A model generated the notes under the pieces. It saw only the letters and a program-made list of their open reading frames with translations, was not told the origin of the DNA and made no database searches. Source: Melioribacteraceae bacterium (GTDB taxonomy: Bacteria > Bacteroidota > Ignavibacteria > Ignavibacteriales > Melioribacteraceae). From it: DNA of 45,304 bases. This document shows, one piece after another, positions 9,408 to 17,749 of the stretch. A program made the translations under genes and the position numbers. Within the stretch, counting starts at the first letter, position 1. The number at the start of each line of letters is the position of its first letter. The DNA lies in the NCBI GenBank assembly GCA_028280855.1, contig JANQLA010000215.1, positions 1 through 45,304 of the forward strand. The letters are read 5' to 3'.

Positions 9408-9682
9408 TCAATTTAATCCCTTCGGGGGTATGGATTAGTTTATTTATTTTAACAAAGTACCGATGGTACGAAATCCTTACGCAACCACCCGCTATGCCCA
9501 CCTTCTTCCCAAAGTCCCGGTGAGTGTACAAGAGCTAAATAGATTCATTCAATGTTTGTTTCCGATATTAAAAGTATTTCACGCAATTAACGGAATAATT
9601 GAAATAGCATTTTACCAACGGAAAAGAATCGGTTGAACACGGTATGCAATTTACAAAATTATGTGCCATTCTGATAAATTAA

Positions 9683-9715
9683 CAAAGTAACATTGCAATA
9701 ATTTTAGTTACTTTG
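9683..9715. repeat. Perfect inverted repeat CAAAGTAAC / GTTACTTTG with 15-nt spacer
   Basis: Nine-base arms (9683-9691 and 9707-9715) are perfectly complementary. The spacer itself contains the short palindrome ATTGCAAT. It lies in the middle of the gene-free stretch, so it could be a structured RNA element, a regulator dyad or an end of a decayed mobile element. Nothing decides among these. Confidence 0.4.
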
Positions 9716-10301
9716 ATGCAACAATATCATGATAGATATTTTTCACATAAGCATAATTTTGACGCCTTTATCCTTTTATCCGTCCATTATTGAGTGCTCT
9801 TTGATTAAGGTGTAGTATAAAGGATGTATCGAAACAGGACGCTAAGCAAAATATGTTTGGTACACCTTTGAAGATCATTCTTTTGTAGACTGACAAAAGC
9901 ATATCAGGTTTCTTGGATTTTAATCTCCATTTCATTTTGGATTTTTACATTGAGCCCGGGCATTTAACATTTTGAAGCTTTGCTGTAAAATGGTAGGTAA
10001 CGAATTCGTAGTGTATTAACAGATTAATTTGACTTCTGTACATACACATATACGAAGTCTTGATTTTTATATAATTGAAAGACAAGTTTTTCTAATGAAA
10101 AATTTGGGTTAGACAAAATGCGCGTCCTAATAACCAGCTTAGAGTTAGATTATGAAACAAGGTATACTTCATTTATCATGAAGCGCTTCCATCATTGATA
10201 GGCCAGATTTCCTTATTAGAATATATAACCGAATCGGCAATGTATTCTGTTTTCATCCTCCCTCCTTCAGGGCATTAAGTGATAGCAACCAAAATCAAGT
10301 C

Positions 10302-10325
10302 TCATTCATATTTCAACAAATCAAC
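10302..10325 (-). pseudogene. Fossil C-terminal tail of a lost permease copy (VDLLKYE-stop)
   Basis: Read on the minus strand, GTT GAT TTG TTG AAA TAT GAA TGA gives VDLLKYE and a stop. It lies 29 bp downstream of the intact permease that ends VEALKYE. The array members end in the diagnostic NP(V/I)(E/D)(A/S)L(K/R)YE signature, so this looks like the last codons of a deleted or recombined paralogue. Only eight codons can be recognised. Chance cannot be excluded, but the match sits exactly where a further array member would end. Confidence 0.45.
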
Positions 10326-10354
10326 TCTCAAGAAAGTGGGGTGTCGGCTCAATA

Positions 10355-12721
10355 TCACTCATACTTTAATGCCTCCACTGGGTTTGCCAAAGAAGCCTTT
10401 ATGGCTTGAAAGCTGACCGTTATTATTGCTACTGCAAAAGCAATTAGAGCTGAAAGAACAAATATGAATGGACCAAGTTCTATTGGATAAGCAAATTCGT
10501 TTAGCCAATTGCTCATAAGTTGATAAGCGAGGGGCAAAGCGATTAAATTCGATACTGCCACAAGAATAACAAACTCTTTGCATAATAGTGTGGTTAAAAC
10601 AAATTCACTTGCACCTAAAACTTTTCTAATACCTATTTCTTTTGTCCTCCTTTCAGCAGAATAAGCTGCTAATCCGAATAAACCCAAACACGCAATAATA
10701 ATAGCCATTACAGCAAAATATTTCAGTAGCTCGAACATTCGTTGTTCAGCTTCGTACCATTTAGCAAAATCTTCATCGGAAAATTTATAAGTGAATGGAA
10801 AATTTGGGAGAACCGATGACCACGCCTGATCAAGTTCCTCTAATGTCTTATTGATGTTTTCCGACTCTAGTTTCGCAATAATGAAATTATTACCCGGTGG
10901 ATAAAGTATCATTGCCATAGGTGCAATTTCTCTGTTTAGTTTGTTTGTATGGAAGTCTTTTACGATTCCAATTACCTGGCCTTCAACACCCCAGAAATCT
11001 AATCTTTTACCTATCACATTTTCGCCCATTAGTTTAGCAAGAACTTCATTCACAATAAAATTACCCGTAGTATCAATCGTAAGGTCACCCGGAAAATCCT
11101 TACTATAGGAACGACCCGCGTGCATCTTAATATCCAATGTTTCTATATAATCATAGTCTACAGATGTCCCGGTTATTAAATATTTTTCTTCCGGGTTTTT
11201 ACCGTCCCAATCCGAGCCCCATGAATTACTGCCCAGTCTGCCCGGTCTGTCTCGAGATCCGGTAATATTTATTACACCGTTAACCATTGCAAGTTCGTTC
11301 TTGGCCAACTCATAACTTTCTTTCAACTCGTTTCTCATCGGGATGTAAATAACCTGGTCTTTATTGAAGCCCAAATCTTTATTGTACATATACTCCAATT
11401 GATTGAATACGACAGTAGTTCCGACTATTAGGGCTATTGAAATTGAAAACTGAAACACCACGAGTATTTGTCTGAATCTTGCTCCTTTATTTCCTTTTTG
11501 AGTCGAGTTCTTAAGAACCGTGATAGGTCGAAACGACGAGAGGAATAATGCAGGGTAAGAACCCGCTATAAACCCTGTTAGTAATGTTATCCCTACAAGA
11601 CCGATAATATATTCAAGAGCAAGCAACTGTGTAAAACCAATTTCTTTATCGGTGATGGAGTTAAAAGCCGGTATAAGCAAAGCTACTATTAAAAGCGCGG
11701 TTAACATTCCCAGCCCTCCCATAAGAATCGATTCGCCGTAGAATTGTTTTACTAATCCGCTTCTTAGCGCTCCTATAGCTTTTCTCATACCAATTTCTTT
11801 AGCGCGCATTGAAGACTTAGCTGTTGACAGATTCATAAAATTTACGCATGCAATAAGTAAAACGAATAAAGCGACTACAGCAAAGATGTAAATATATTGT
11901 ATTCGTCCTGCAGGCTTGCCAAAGCCTGAATAAGCATGCAGGCGTAAATCTTTATACGGCATTAATACAAATTCCGTTTTCGTACCTTCGTTATTACGTT
12001 TAAGTATGTCGGTCATTTTTTGATTAACTAATGGTATATCCGGGTTATCAACCAATTGTAGAAAAGTGCGAATTGAATTATTGCCCCAGCTATCGGACCA
12101 TCGGATATTCTTCTTCAGGAATTCGAACGGCACTAACGCTTCAAATGTATAATATGAATTTGATGGTATGTCTTCCAGTATTGCAGTAACTTGTAAATCG
12201 TACTTGTTGTTTATATTAAGAATCTTACCTATTGGATTTTCTGTACCAAAATATTTTTCAGCTAATTCTTGAGTTATAGCTATGGAATTGATATCCGATA
12301 GCGGAGTTGCTTGGTCGCCTTCTATAATTGGATAAGTAAACATTTCCAGGAAGGCAGGATCAACAGCAACAATACTTCGTTCGCTAAAACTTTTATCGCC
12401 ATATTGAACGAACACTTCGCCTAAAAATTCCGTTCGGGCGGATTCAGTTATTTCGGGAATTTCTTCTTCCAGAACAGGCGCTGCAGGGAAAGGTGTTGCT
12501 GATGTATGAAATACGCCATCACCGAATTTTTGATCTTCTTCCAACCGGTATAAGTTATCAATTTTTGTATGAAACTTGTCGTAGCTAAGTTCATCGTTTA
12601 TCCATAGCAGAATGAATAATGTACAAGCCAGGCCTAGAGCAAGTCCAACGATGTTAATAAATGAATAAGCTTTTTGTCGAAGTATATTACGGAAGGCAAT
12701 CTTAACGAAATGTTGAAACAT
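10355..12721 (-). CDS. Orphan ABC permease, fused double MacB/FtsX unit (array copy 1)
   Basis: A 788-residue inner-membrane protein, last gene of the right-to-left array. Topology: TM1 (~20-41), a periplasmic MacB-like domain (~42-273), TM2-4 (~274-295, ~333-354, ~367-392), a junction TM5 (~419-442), a second periplasmic domain (~443-664) and TM6-8. After TM2 comes the coupling segment NFMNLSTA...EIGMRKAIGA (~294-318), repeated as ERRTKEIGIRKVLGAS (~690-705). These are the FtsX-fold segments that contact an ATPase, so the polypeptide resembles a MacB dimer in one chain. It ends LANPVEALKYE. ATG 12721 was chosen over the TTG four codons upstream because paralogues start MxxxxxKIAFRN. Substrate and ATPase are unknown. 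Confidence 0.9.
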   Translation of the reverse strand: MFQHFVKIAFRNILRQKAYSFINIVGLALGLACTLFILLWINDELSYDKFHTKIDNLYRLEEDQKFGDGVFHTSATPFPAAPVLEEEIPEITESARTEFLGEVFVQYGDKSFSERSIVAVDPAFLEMFTYPIIEGDQATPLSDINSIAITQELAEKYFGTENPIGKILNINNKYDLQVTAILEDIPSNSYYTFEALVPFEFLKKNIRWSDSWGNNSIRTFLQLVDNPDIPLVNQKMTDILKRNNEGTKTEFVLMPYKDLRLHAYSGFGKPAGRIQYIYIFAVVALFVLLIACVNFMNLSTAKSSMRAKEIGMRKAIGALRSGLVKQFYGESILMGGLGMLTALLIVALLIPAFNSITDKEIGFTQLLALEYIIGLVGITLLTGFIAGSYPALFLSSFRPITVLKNSTQKGNKGARFRQILVVFQFSISIALIVGTTVVFNQLEYMYNKDLGFNKDQVIYIPMRNELKESYELAKNELAMVNGVINITGSRDRPGRLGSNSWGSDWDGKNPEEKYLITGTSVDYDYIETLDIKMHAGRSYSKDFPGDLTIDTTGNFIVNEVLAKLMGENVIGKRLDFWGVEGQVIGIVKDFHTNKLNREIAPMAMILYPPGNNFIIAKLESENINKTLEELDQAWSSVLPNFPFTYKFSDEDFAKWYEAEQRMFELLKYFAVMAIIIACLGLFGLAAYSAERRTKEIGIRKVLGASEFVLTTLLCKEFVILVAVSNLIALPLAYQLMSNWLNEFAYPIELGPFIFVLSALIAFAVAIITVSFQAIKASLANPVEALKYE

Positions 12722-12856
12722 ATCAATCCCCAAGGTTTGTTATGCAAGTTAGACGGCACAAGCTCAATTTAGGTTGCTTAATAGAGTCAAGATTTTTGGA
12801 ACAAAGAGCCAAGAGGAGCTTGTTCATCGATCCTGATATTGGACCAGCACCCGGTT

Positions 12857-15238
12857 TTACTCATACTTCAAAGCTTCAACAGGGTTTGCCATTGCCGCCT
12901 TTATTGCTTGGTAACTTACAGTAGCTAATGCTATAAGCAATACAATTCCGCCGGCCAGAACAAATATCCACCAACTTATTTCAATTTTGTAAGCATAATC
13001 TTGAAGCCATTTATTCATAGCATAGTATGCGATAGGAAAAGCTATAAGGTTGGCAATTAAAACCCACTTTATAAAATTTTGCGTGAGTAATGCAACAATA
13101 TTTAATATGGTAGCTCCAGCAACTTTACGAATACCGATTTCTTTTGTCCGACGTTCAGTTGAAAAATGCACCAAGCCGAATAATCCAAGACAAGCTACAA
13201 ACAAAGCCAGAGCGGTAATGAAGTTAAAGATATTGCCCAGCCGGATTTCGGTCTTGTACAGTTTGTCAAAATCTTCATCAAAGAAGTTATATTCAAAAAC
13301 TTGATTCGGGAATACCTTTTCCCATTGATTTTCCATGAAGCGTATGGAATTGGATATATTCTCCGGTTTAACTCGAACAATGAGATGTTGAAATGATCCT
13401 GGGAAAATACATAGCGCCATAGGTTTTATCTGATGACGCAGCGACTTGTAATGAAAGTCTTTGATGACACCGATGACAGGTCCCCAGTCGACTATATTCA
13501 TTCGTTTCCCCAGTGGGTTTTCCCAACCGATTTGCTTTATAGCTGATTCATTTAAAATATATGTGATGCCCTTGCCGAGCAAATAACCTTGAGAGAAATT
13601 CCTACCCATGGTTAGTTCCAGTTCCATAGTTTCAATAAAATCGTAATCTACCGGAATCCAATTGATATGACTCATCGCACCTTTTGCTGTTCCTTCAAAA
13701 GATACATTTTGGTGATAACCTCGTTCTGACGGCAAATAAGATGTGGCAGTTGCGCTTAATATATTAGAATTGCGAAGAACTTCTGTTTTATACAATTCAT
13801 ATTTTGGTTTAATATGCTGATCAAAAATTGGGACTACAATCAGATGGTCCTTGTTGTATCCCAAATTCTTAGTTTTTATATAGTGCAATTGATTATGCAT
13901 GATCAGAGTACAAGTTATAAAGATAATGGAAATGACAAACTGGCTAACTACTAAAATTTTTCTAAGTCCGGTTTTGGTGTTGGCTCTACCCTCGAACAGT
14001 CTTCCTCTTAGGATGGATACCGGTTTAAAGGAAGAAATAAAAAGAGCTGGGTCACTGCCGGCGATAGTACCAACAATTATAGCGATGATAAACAAACTAG
14101 CCAGAAAAAGAATATTGTCATAGTGCAGGAACACTAATTCCTTACCAGCATATTGATTGAAAGCAGGCAGTAAAACTTCAACAATTGGGGCGGACAGTAT
14201 GAAAGCCAGCAGTGACAGGATAATGGACTCACCTAAAAATTGTTTTACCAAATGTATCCGCAGAGCACCAACCACTTTACGAACTCCTACTTCCTTTTCA
14301 CGCATTGATGCGCGGGCAGTAGCCAAATTCATAAAGTTGATGCAAGCAATCAAAAGTATTAATAGTGCTACACCGGTAAAGATAAAAATATATACGCTGT
14401 TTCTTTCAGTTGGGAATTTACTACCAGGATCCAGATTAAGATGGATTCCGGTTAAAGGTTGTAGAAAATATTCTGTTCTTGAATCTCCTGAACTGGGTTT
14501 ATATTTCTCAACTATCCGTGGAAGTTTAACTTCTAAACTTTGTGGGGTATAATTATCTTGGAGCATGATAAAGGTGTTATAGTTACTTACCCCCCAAGTT
14601 AGATTACCCTCATTACCTTTCACATAAGCATGTTGAAAAGACGCTAGGCAATCAAACTTTAACGATGAATTTGTGGGCAAGTCACTGAAAACACCAGTTA
14701 CCTTATAATCCTGATGATAAGTCTCTTTCCCTATTTGTAATATTTGCCCCATCGGATCTTCATCTCCAAAGTACCTTTGGGCCAAATTTTCAGATATTAC
14801 AATTGAATTGAGTTCATTGAGAGCGTTTTTGGGGCTACCTTTAATCAGTGGTATTGTGAAAATTTCAAACACATTTGGATCAGCAAGCCGGAAGCGATTA
14901 CCCTTGGTTTGTATATCACCATAAGTAATAATATTCCCCTGACCATTTCCAAAGCGAGTTACCTGAATATTTCCAGGAAGTTCATTAAGCAGCGCTGTGG
15001 CCAAGGGAGCAGGAGTACCGGATAAATATGATTTGCCATTTGGGGAATTCATCTGTACGATACGGTATATACGATCACTATTTGTATGGAACCTATCATA
15101 GCTAAGTTCATCCTTTATAAATAGTATAATTAAAATACAACATGACATGCCTATGGAAAGTCCAAGTATGTTTATCAGTGTATAGCTTTTAAATCGTAAA
15201 AGATTCCTGAAAGCAATTGTTAGATAATTTTTGAACAT
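12857..15238 (-). CDS. Orphan ABC permease, fused double MacB/FtsX unit (array copy 2)
   Basis: 793 residues. TM1 lies at ~19-41, the first extracytoplasmic domain at ~42-280 with DPMGQILQIG and VTGVFSDLPTNSS (~161-192), and TM2 at ~281-303. The coupling segment NFMNLATARA...GVRKVVGA spans ~301-325. TM5 is at ~428-448. The second extracytoplasmic domain contains VDYDFIETMELE (~530-541) and GVIKDFHYKSLRHQIKP (~590-606). The second coupling segment ERRTKEIGIRKVAGA lies at ~695-709 and the tail is MANPVEALKYE. TGGAGAAATC precedes the ATG. The spacer to copy 1 is 135 bp; copy 3 ends 46 bp upstream. It is one of the best conserved members, close in motif content to copies 1 and 8. Confidence 0.9.
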   Translation of the reverse strand: MFKNYLTIAFRNLLRFKSYTLINILGLSIGMSCCILIILFIKDELSYDRFHTNSDRIYRIVQMNSPNGKSYLSGTPAPLATALLNELPGNIQVTRFGNGQGNIITYGDIQTKGNRFRLADPNVFEIFTIPLIKGSPKNALNELNSIVISENLAQRYFGDEDPMGQILQIGKETYHQDYKVTGVFSDLPTNSSLKFDCLASFQHAYVKGNEGNLTWGVSNYNTFIMLQDNYTPQSLEVKLPRIVEKYKPSSGDSRTEYFLQPLTGIHLNLDPGSKFPTERNSVYIFIFTGVALLILLIACINFMNLATARASMREKEVGVRKVVGALRIHLVKQFLGESIILSLLAFILSAPIVEVLLPAFNQYAGKELVFLHYDNILFLASLFIIAIIVGTIAGSDPALFISSFKPVSILRGRLFEGRANTKTGLRKILVVSQFVISIIFITCTLIMHNQLHYIKTKNLGYNKDHLIVVPIFDQHIKPKYELYKTEVLRNSNILSATATSYLPSERGYHQNVSFEGTAKGAMSHINWIPVDYDFIETMELELTMGRNFSQGYLLGKGITYILNESAIKQIGWENPLGKRMNIVDWGPVIGVIKDFHYKSLRHQIKPMALCIFPGSFQHLIVRVKPENISNSIRFMENQWEKVFPNQVFEYNFFDEDFDKLYKTEIRLGNIFNFITALALFVACLGLFGLVHFSTERRTKEIGIRKVAGATILNIVALLTQNFIKWVLIANLIAFPIAYYAMNKWLQDYAYKIEISWWIFVLAGGIVLLIALATVSYQAIKAAMANPVEALKYE

Positions 15239-15284
15239 GATTTCTCCATTAAACTGAACACCAAGTCATCTCACAATGATTCTA

Positions 15285-17651
15285 TTACTCATACTTCAAA
15301 GCTTCAACAGGATTTCTTAATGCTGTCTTTATTGAAACAAAGTAGATAATAGTAAATGTTAAGATCAATGCAATCAATGCAGACGCAACGAAAGGCATAA
15401 ACGAAATCCCCTCGTTGTATGCAAAAGAGTTTATCCATTTATCCATTCCGTAAAAAGCAATACTCCAGGCGATTATTACGGCAACGGTAATTATTTTTAG
15501 ATATGCTTTTGAAAAATCGTAGACTATTTCATTTGCCGAAGCGCCTAAAACTTTTCTTAGACCTATTTCTTTTACTTTTTGACGAATTGTAAAAGATGTT
15601 AATGCAAACAAACCTAAAATTGCTATAATTATAGCCAGCAAAGAAAAAGTTAAAAATACTTCGGCAAATCTTTGCTCGGCTTTATAAACATTATTAAAAA
15701 CATCATCGAGAAACTGGAATTCGAAATTTGAGTTAGGCGCAACGGATTTCCAAACTAGATTAATTTGTTCGAGCGCTTCGGAAACATTTGACGTAGTAAT
15801 GCTCAAAGACAAGATGTTGAAACGGTTTCTCCATGGTTGATTCGTGATAATAAGCGGATCAATATTATTATGTAATGACGCGAAGTTAAAATCTTTTACT
15901 ACTCCAATAACTTTATGCTCGCCGTTGCGCACGATTGTTTTGCCAATAGGATTTTCCCAACCTAGTTTTTTCGCTAATGCTTCGTTTATTAAATAACCGC
16001 TGTCATCAATATTCATTTTTCTTGAAAAGTTGGAGCCGTCAATTAAATCAATTCCATACGTCTCTAAAAAGTTTTCATCAATGTCGAGGGCGTAAAACAT
16101 CATCGGTGATTCAAATCCTTCGGGTATATAACCATTACTTGTAAAACCGTTAGCCGGAACGTTTGAACTCGCCGCAATATTATTCACGAATGGAAGTTTG
16201 CTAAATTCTGTTTTGAGCAGCTCAACGCTTTCTTTTGCTTCGGTCGTTGGCAAACCTATGAGAAGTACATTTTCTTTTTCATATCCCAGTTCTGCATTTT
16301 TAATGTAACTTATCTGGTCGTTCACTATCATAGTGCAGATTATTAATGCTACAGAGACGGTAAACTGAAATACAATTAATGCATTGCGTAAAGTCAGCTT
16401 ACCTGGAGAATTAGCAAAAGCGCCTTTTAGTATTTTAACCGGTTGATAGGAAGTCATAAAAAGTGCGGGGTAACTTCCTGCCAGTAAACCGACAAGTATA
16501 AGTATTCCCAGTAAAATCAGTACCTGGGCGTGATCAAGTAAATTTAGCGACGCTACATCTTTACCGACAAAATTTTGAAATGAAGGAAAGATTGCTTCAA
16601 CAATTATAAGTGCAATTATTATAGCAACTAAAGTAAGAGAAAAAGATTCTGCCAGGAACTGTTTAATAATTCGTTTCCTGTCGGCGCCCAATACTTTTCG
16701 CATGCCAACTTCCTTTGCTCGTTTTGTTGCATTTGCAATAGAAAGGTTAATAAAATTTACGCAAGCTATTAATAAAATGAAAAGAGCTATTCCAGCTGCT
16801 ATAAACAAGCTTTGTTTCAATGAAGCCGAATAGCTATTGTGGTTCAAGTGAACATCTTTGAACTTCTGTAAGTAAGGCAGGTACTTTATACCGTAAGCGC
16901 TTAGCCGTTTATTAGTTTTGTCCCACATAAATGATTCGAATTTTCCGTTAACACTTTCCGGCTTTGTATTCTTGTTTAATGTAACAAAATGTATATACTG
17001 GTTTCCCCCGTTCCAATCCATGTAATGACCCGGCTCCGCGTATAAAGTGGCAAATGATATAAGCGCTTCGAATTGGATTTGTGAATTAACAGGGGGATCT
17101 TCCACGATTCCTGTTATTAAATAATCGGTTCGGCTATCTAATGAAACTGTTTTACCAATGGATTCCGATGAACCGAATAATTTCTTTGAAAGTGACTCCG
17201 TTAAAACAACTGAGAAAGGGCTGCAAAGAACATCCGCAGGATTACCGTGCAATAAGTTGAATGAGAACATATCGAAGAAAGTGGAATCTGCGTACCTCGT
17301 CTTTTGCACTTTGAAGGGTTGATCCTCTGTATAGAAATAAACCGGTCGTATCGTTGATACACGCGAATAACTCTTTACTTCAGGGAATTCATTATACATT
17401 GCTTCCGCCAAAGGGGCTACAAATTCAGGGCTGTCTCCTTCCACCGCGTCTTTTTCGGCTCGAACAATTGATACCCTGTATAAGTCATCGATGTTGGAAT
17501 GAAACAAATCATAGCTCAACTCGAACTTCATATAAAGTGCGATTAATACTACTGCAGCTACTCCGAAAGCAAGCCCGAATATGTTTATCAAAGAATAGGC
17601 TTTGTTCTTAAGAATATTTCTTAGCGCTATTTTTAAGTAGTTCTGTAGCAT
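15285..17651 (-). CDS. Orphan ABC permease, fused double MacB/FtsX unit (array copy 3)
   Basis: 788 residues with the array topology. The first coupling segment, NFINLSIANATKRAKEVGMRKVLGA shape, lies at ~299-323. The second (~690-704) begins IRQKVKEIGL, so the usual Glu-Arg lead-in is replaced by Arg-Gln. The first periplasmic domain carries YLITGIVEDPPVNSQIQF (~177-194) and the second GWENPIGKTIVRNG and VIGVVKDFNFASL (~564-593). The tail LRNPVEALKYE matches copies 1 and 2. GAGGAG precedes the ATG by 5 nt. The 46-bp spacer to copy 2 suggests co-transcription; 98 bp separate it from copy 4. Substrate unknown. Confidence 0.9.
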   Translation of the reverse strand: MLQNYLKIALRNILKNKAYSLINIFGLAFGVAAVVLIALYMKFELSYDLFHSNIDDLYRVSIVRAEKDAVEGDSPEFVAPLAEAMYNEFPEVKSYSRVSTIRPVYFYTEDQPFKVQKTRYADSTFFDMFSFNLLHGNPADVLCSPFSVVLTESLSKKLFGSSESIGKTVSLDSRTDYLITGIVEDPPVNSQIQFEALISFATLYAEPGHYMDWNGGNQYIHFVTLNKNTKPESVNGKFESFMWDKTNKRLSAYGIKYLPYLQKFKDVHLNHNSYSASLKQSLFIAAGIALFILLIACVNFINLSIANATKRAKEVGMRKVLGADRKRIIKQFLAESFSLTLVAIIIALIIVEAIFPSFQNFVGKDVASLNLLDHAQVLILLGILILVGLLAGSYPALFMTSYQPVKILKGAFANSPGKLTLRNALIVFQFTVSVALIICTMIVNDQISYIKNAELGYEKENVLLIGLPTTEAKESVELLKTEFSKLPFVNNIAASSNVPANGFTSNGYIPEGFESPMMFYALDIDENFLETYGIDLIDGSNFSRKMNIDDSGYLINEALAKKLGWENPIGKTIVRNGEHKVIGVVKDFNFASLHNNIDPLIITNQPWRNRFNILSLSITTSNVSEALEQINLVWKSVAPNSNFEFQFLDDVFNNVYKAEQRFAEVFLTFSLLAIIIAILGLFALTSFTIRQKVKEIGLRKVLGASANEIVYDFSKAYLKIITVAVIIAWSIAFYGMDKWINSFAYNEGISFMPFVASALIALILTFTIIYFVSIKTALRNPVEALKYE

Positions 17652-17749
17652 AAGCTCCTCTTAAATCTATTCTGAATTCTTACCGTTTGATTATGAATAT
17701 CATCAATACACATTAAAATTATCTCATTTGTACGAGAATTATTTTTTAG

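Larger units (their letters stand above)
9205..10354. other. 1.15-kb region without a convincing gene
   Basis: A long spacer between the kinase promoter side and the end of the permease array. An 84-codon frame at 9269-9523 (+) has no Shine-Dalgarno and no family resemblance, and I do not accept it. The region holds hairpins at 9391-9407 and 9683-9715, a short inverted repeat at 10168-10183 (CTTCAT/ATGAAG), a 10-bp palindrome GAAGCGCTTC at 10180-10189, and a fossil permease tail at 10302-10325. It may contain the kinase promoter (near 9220-9300) and possibly an unrecognised RNA. Confidence 0.55.

Noticed and set aside
9269..9523. 84-codon ORF in the gene-free stretch
   Set aside because: It has no Shine-Dalgarno and no recognisable family, and it contains a perfect DNA hairpin in its middle. 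It is more likely non-coding sequence with chance openness.
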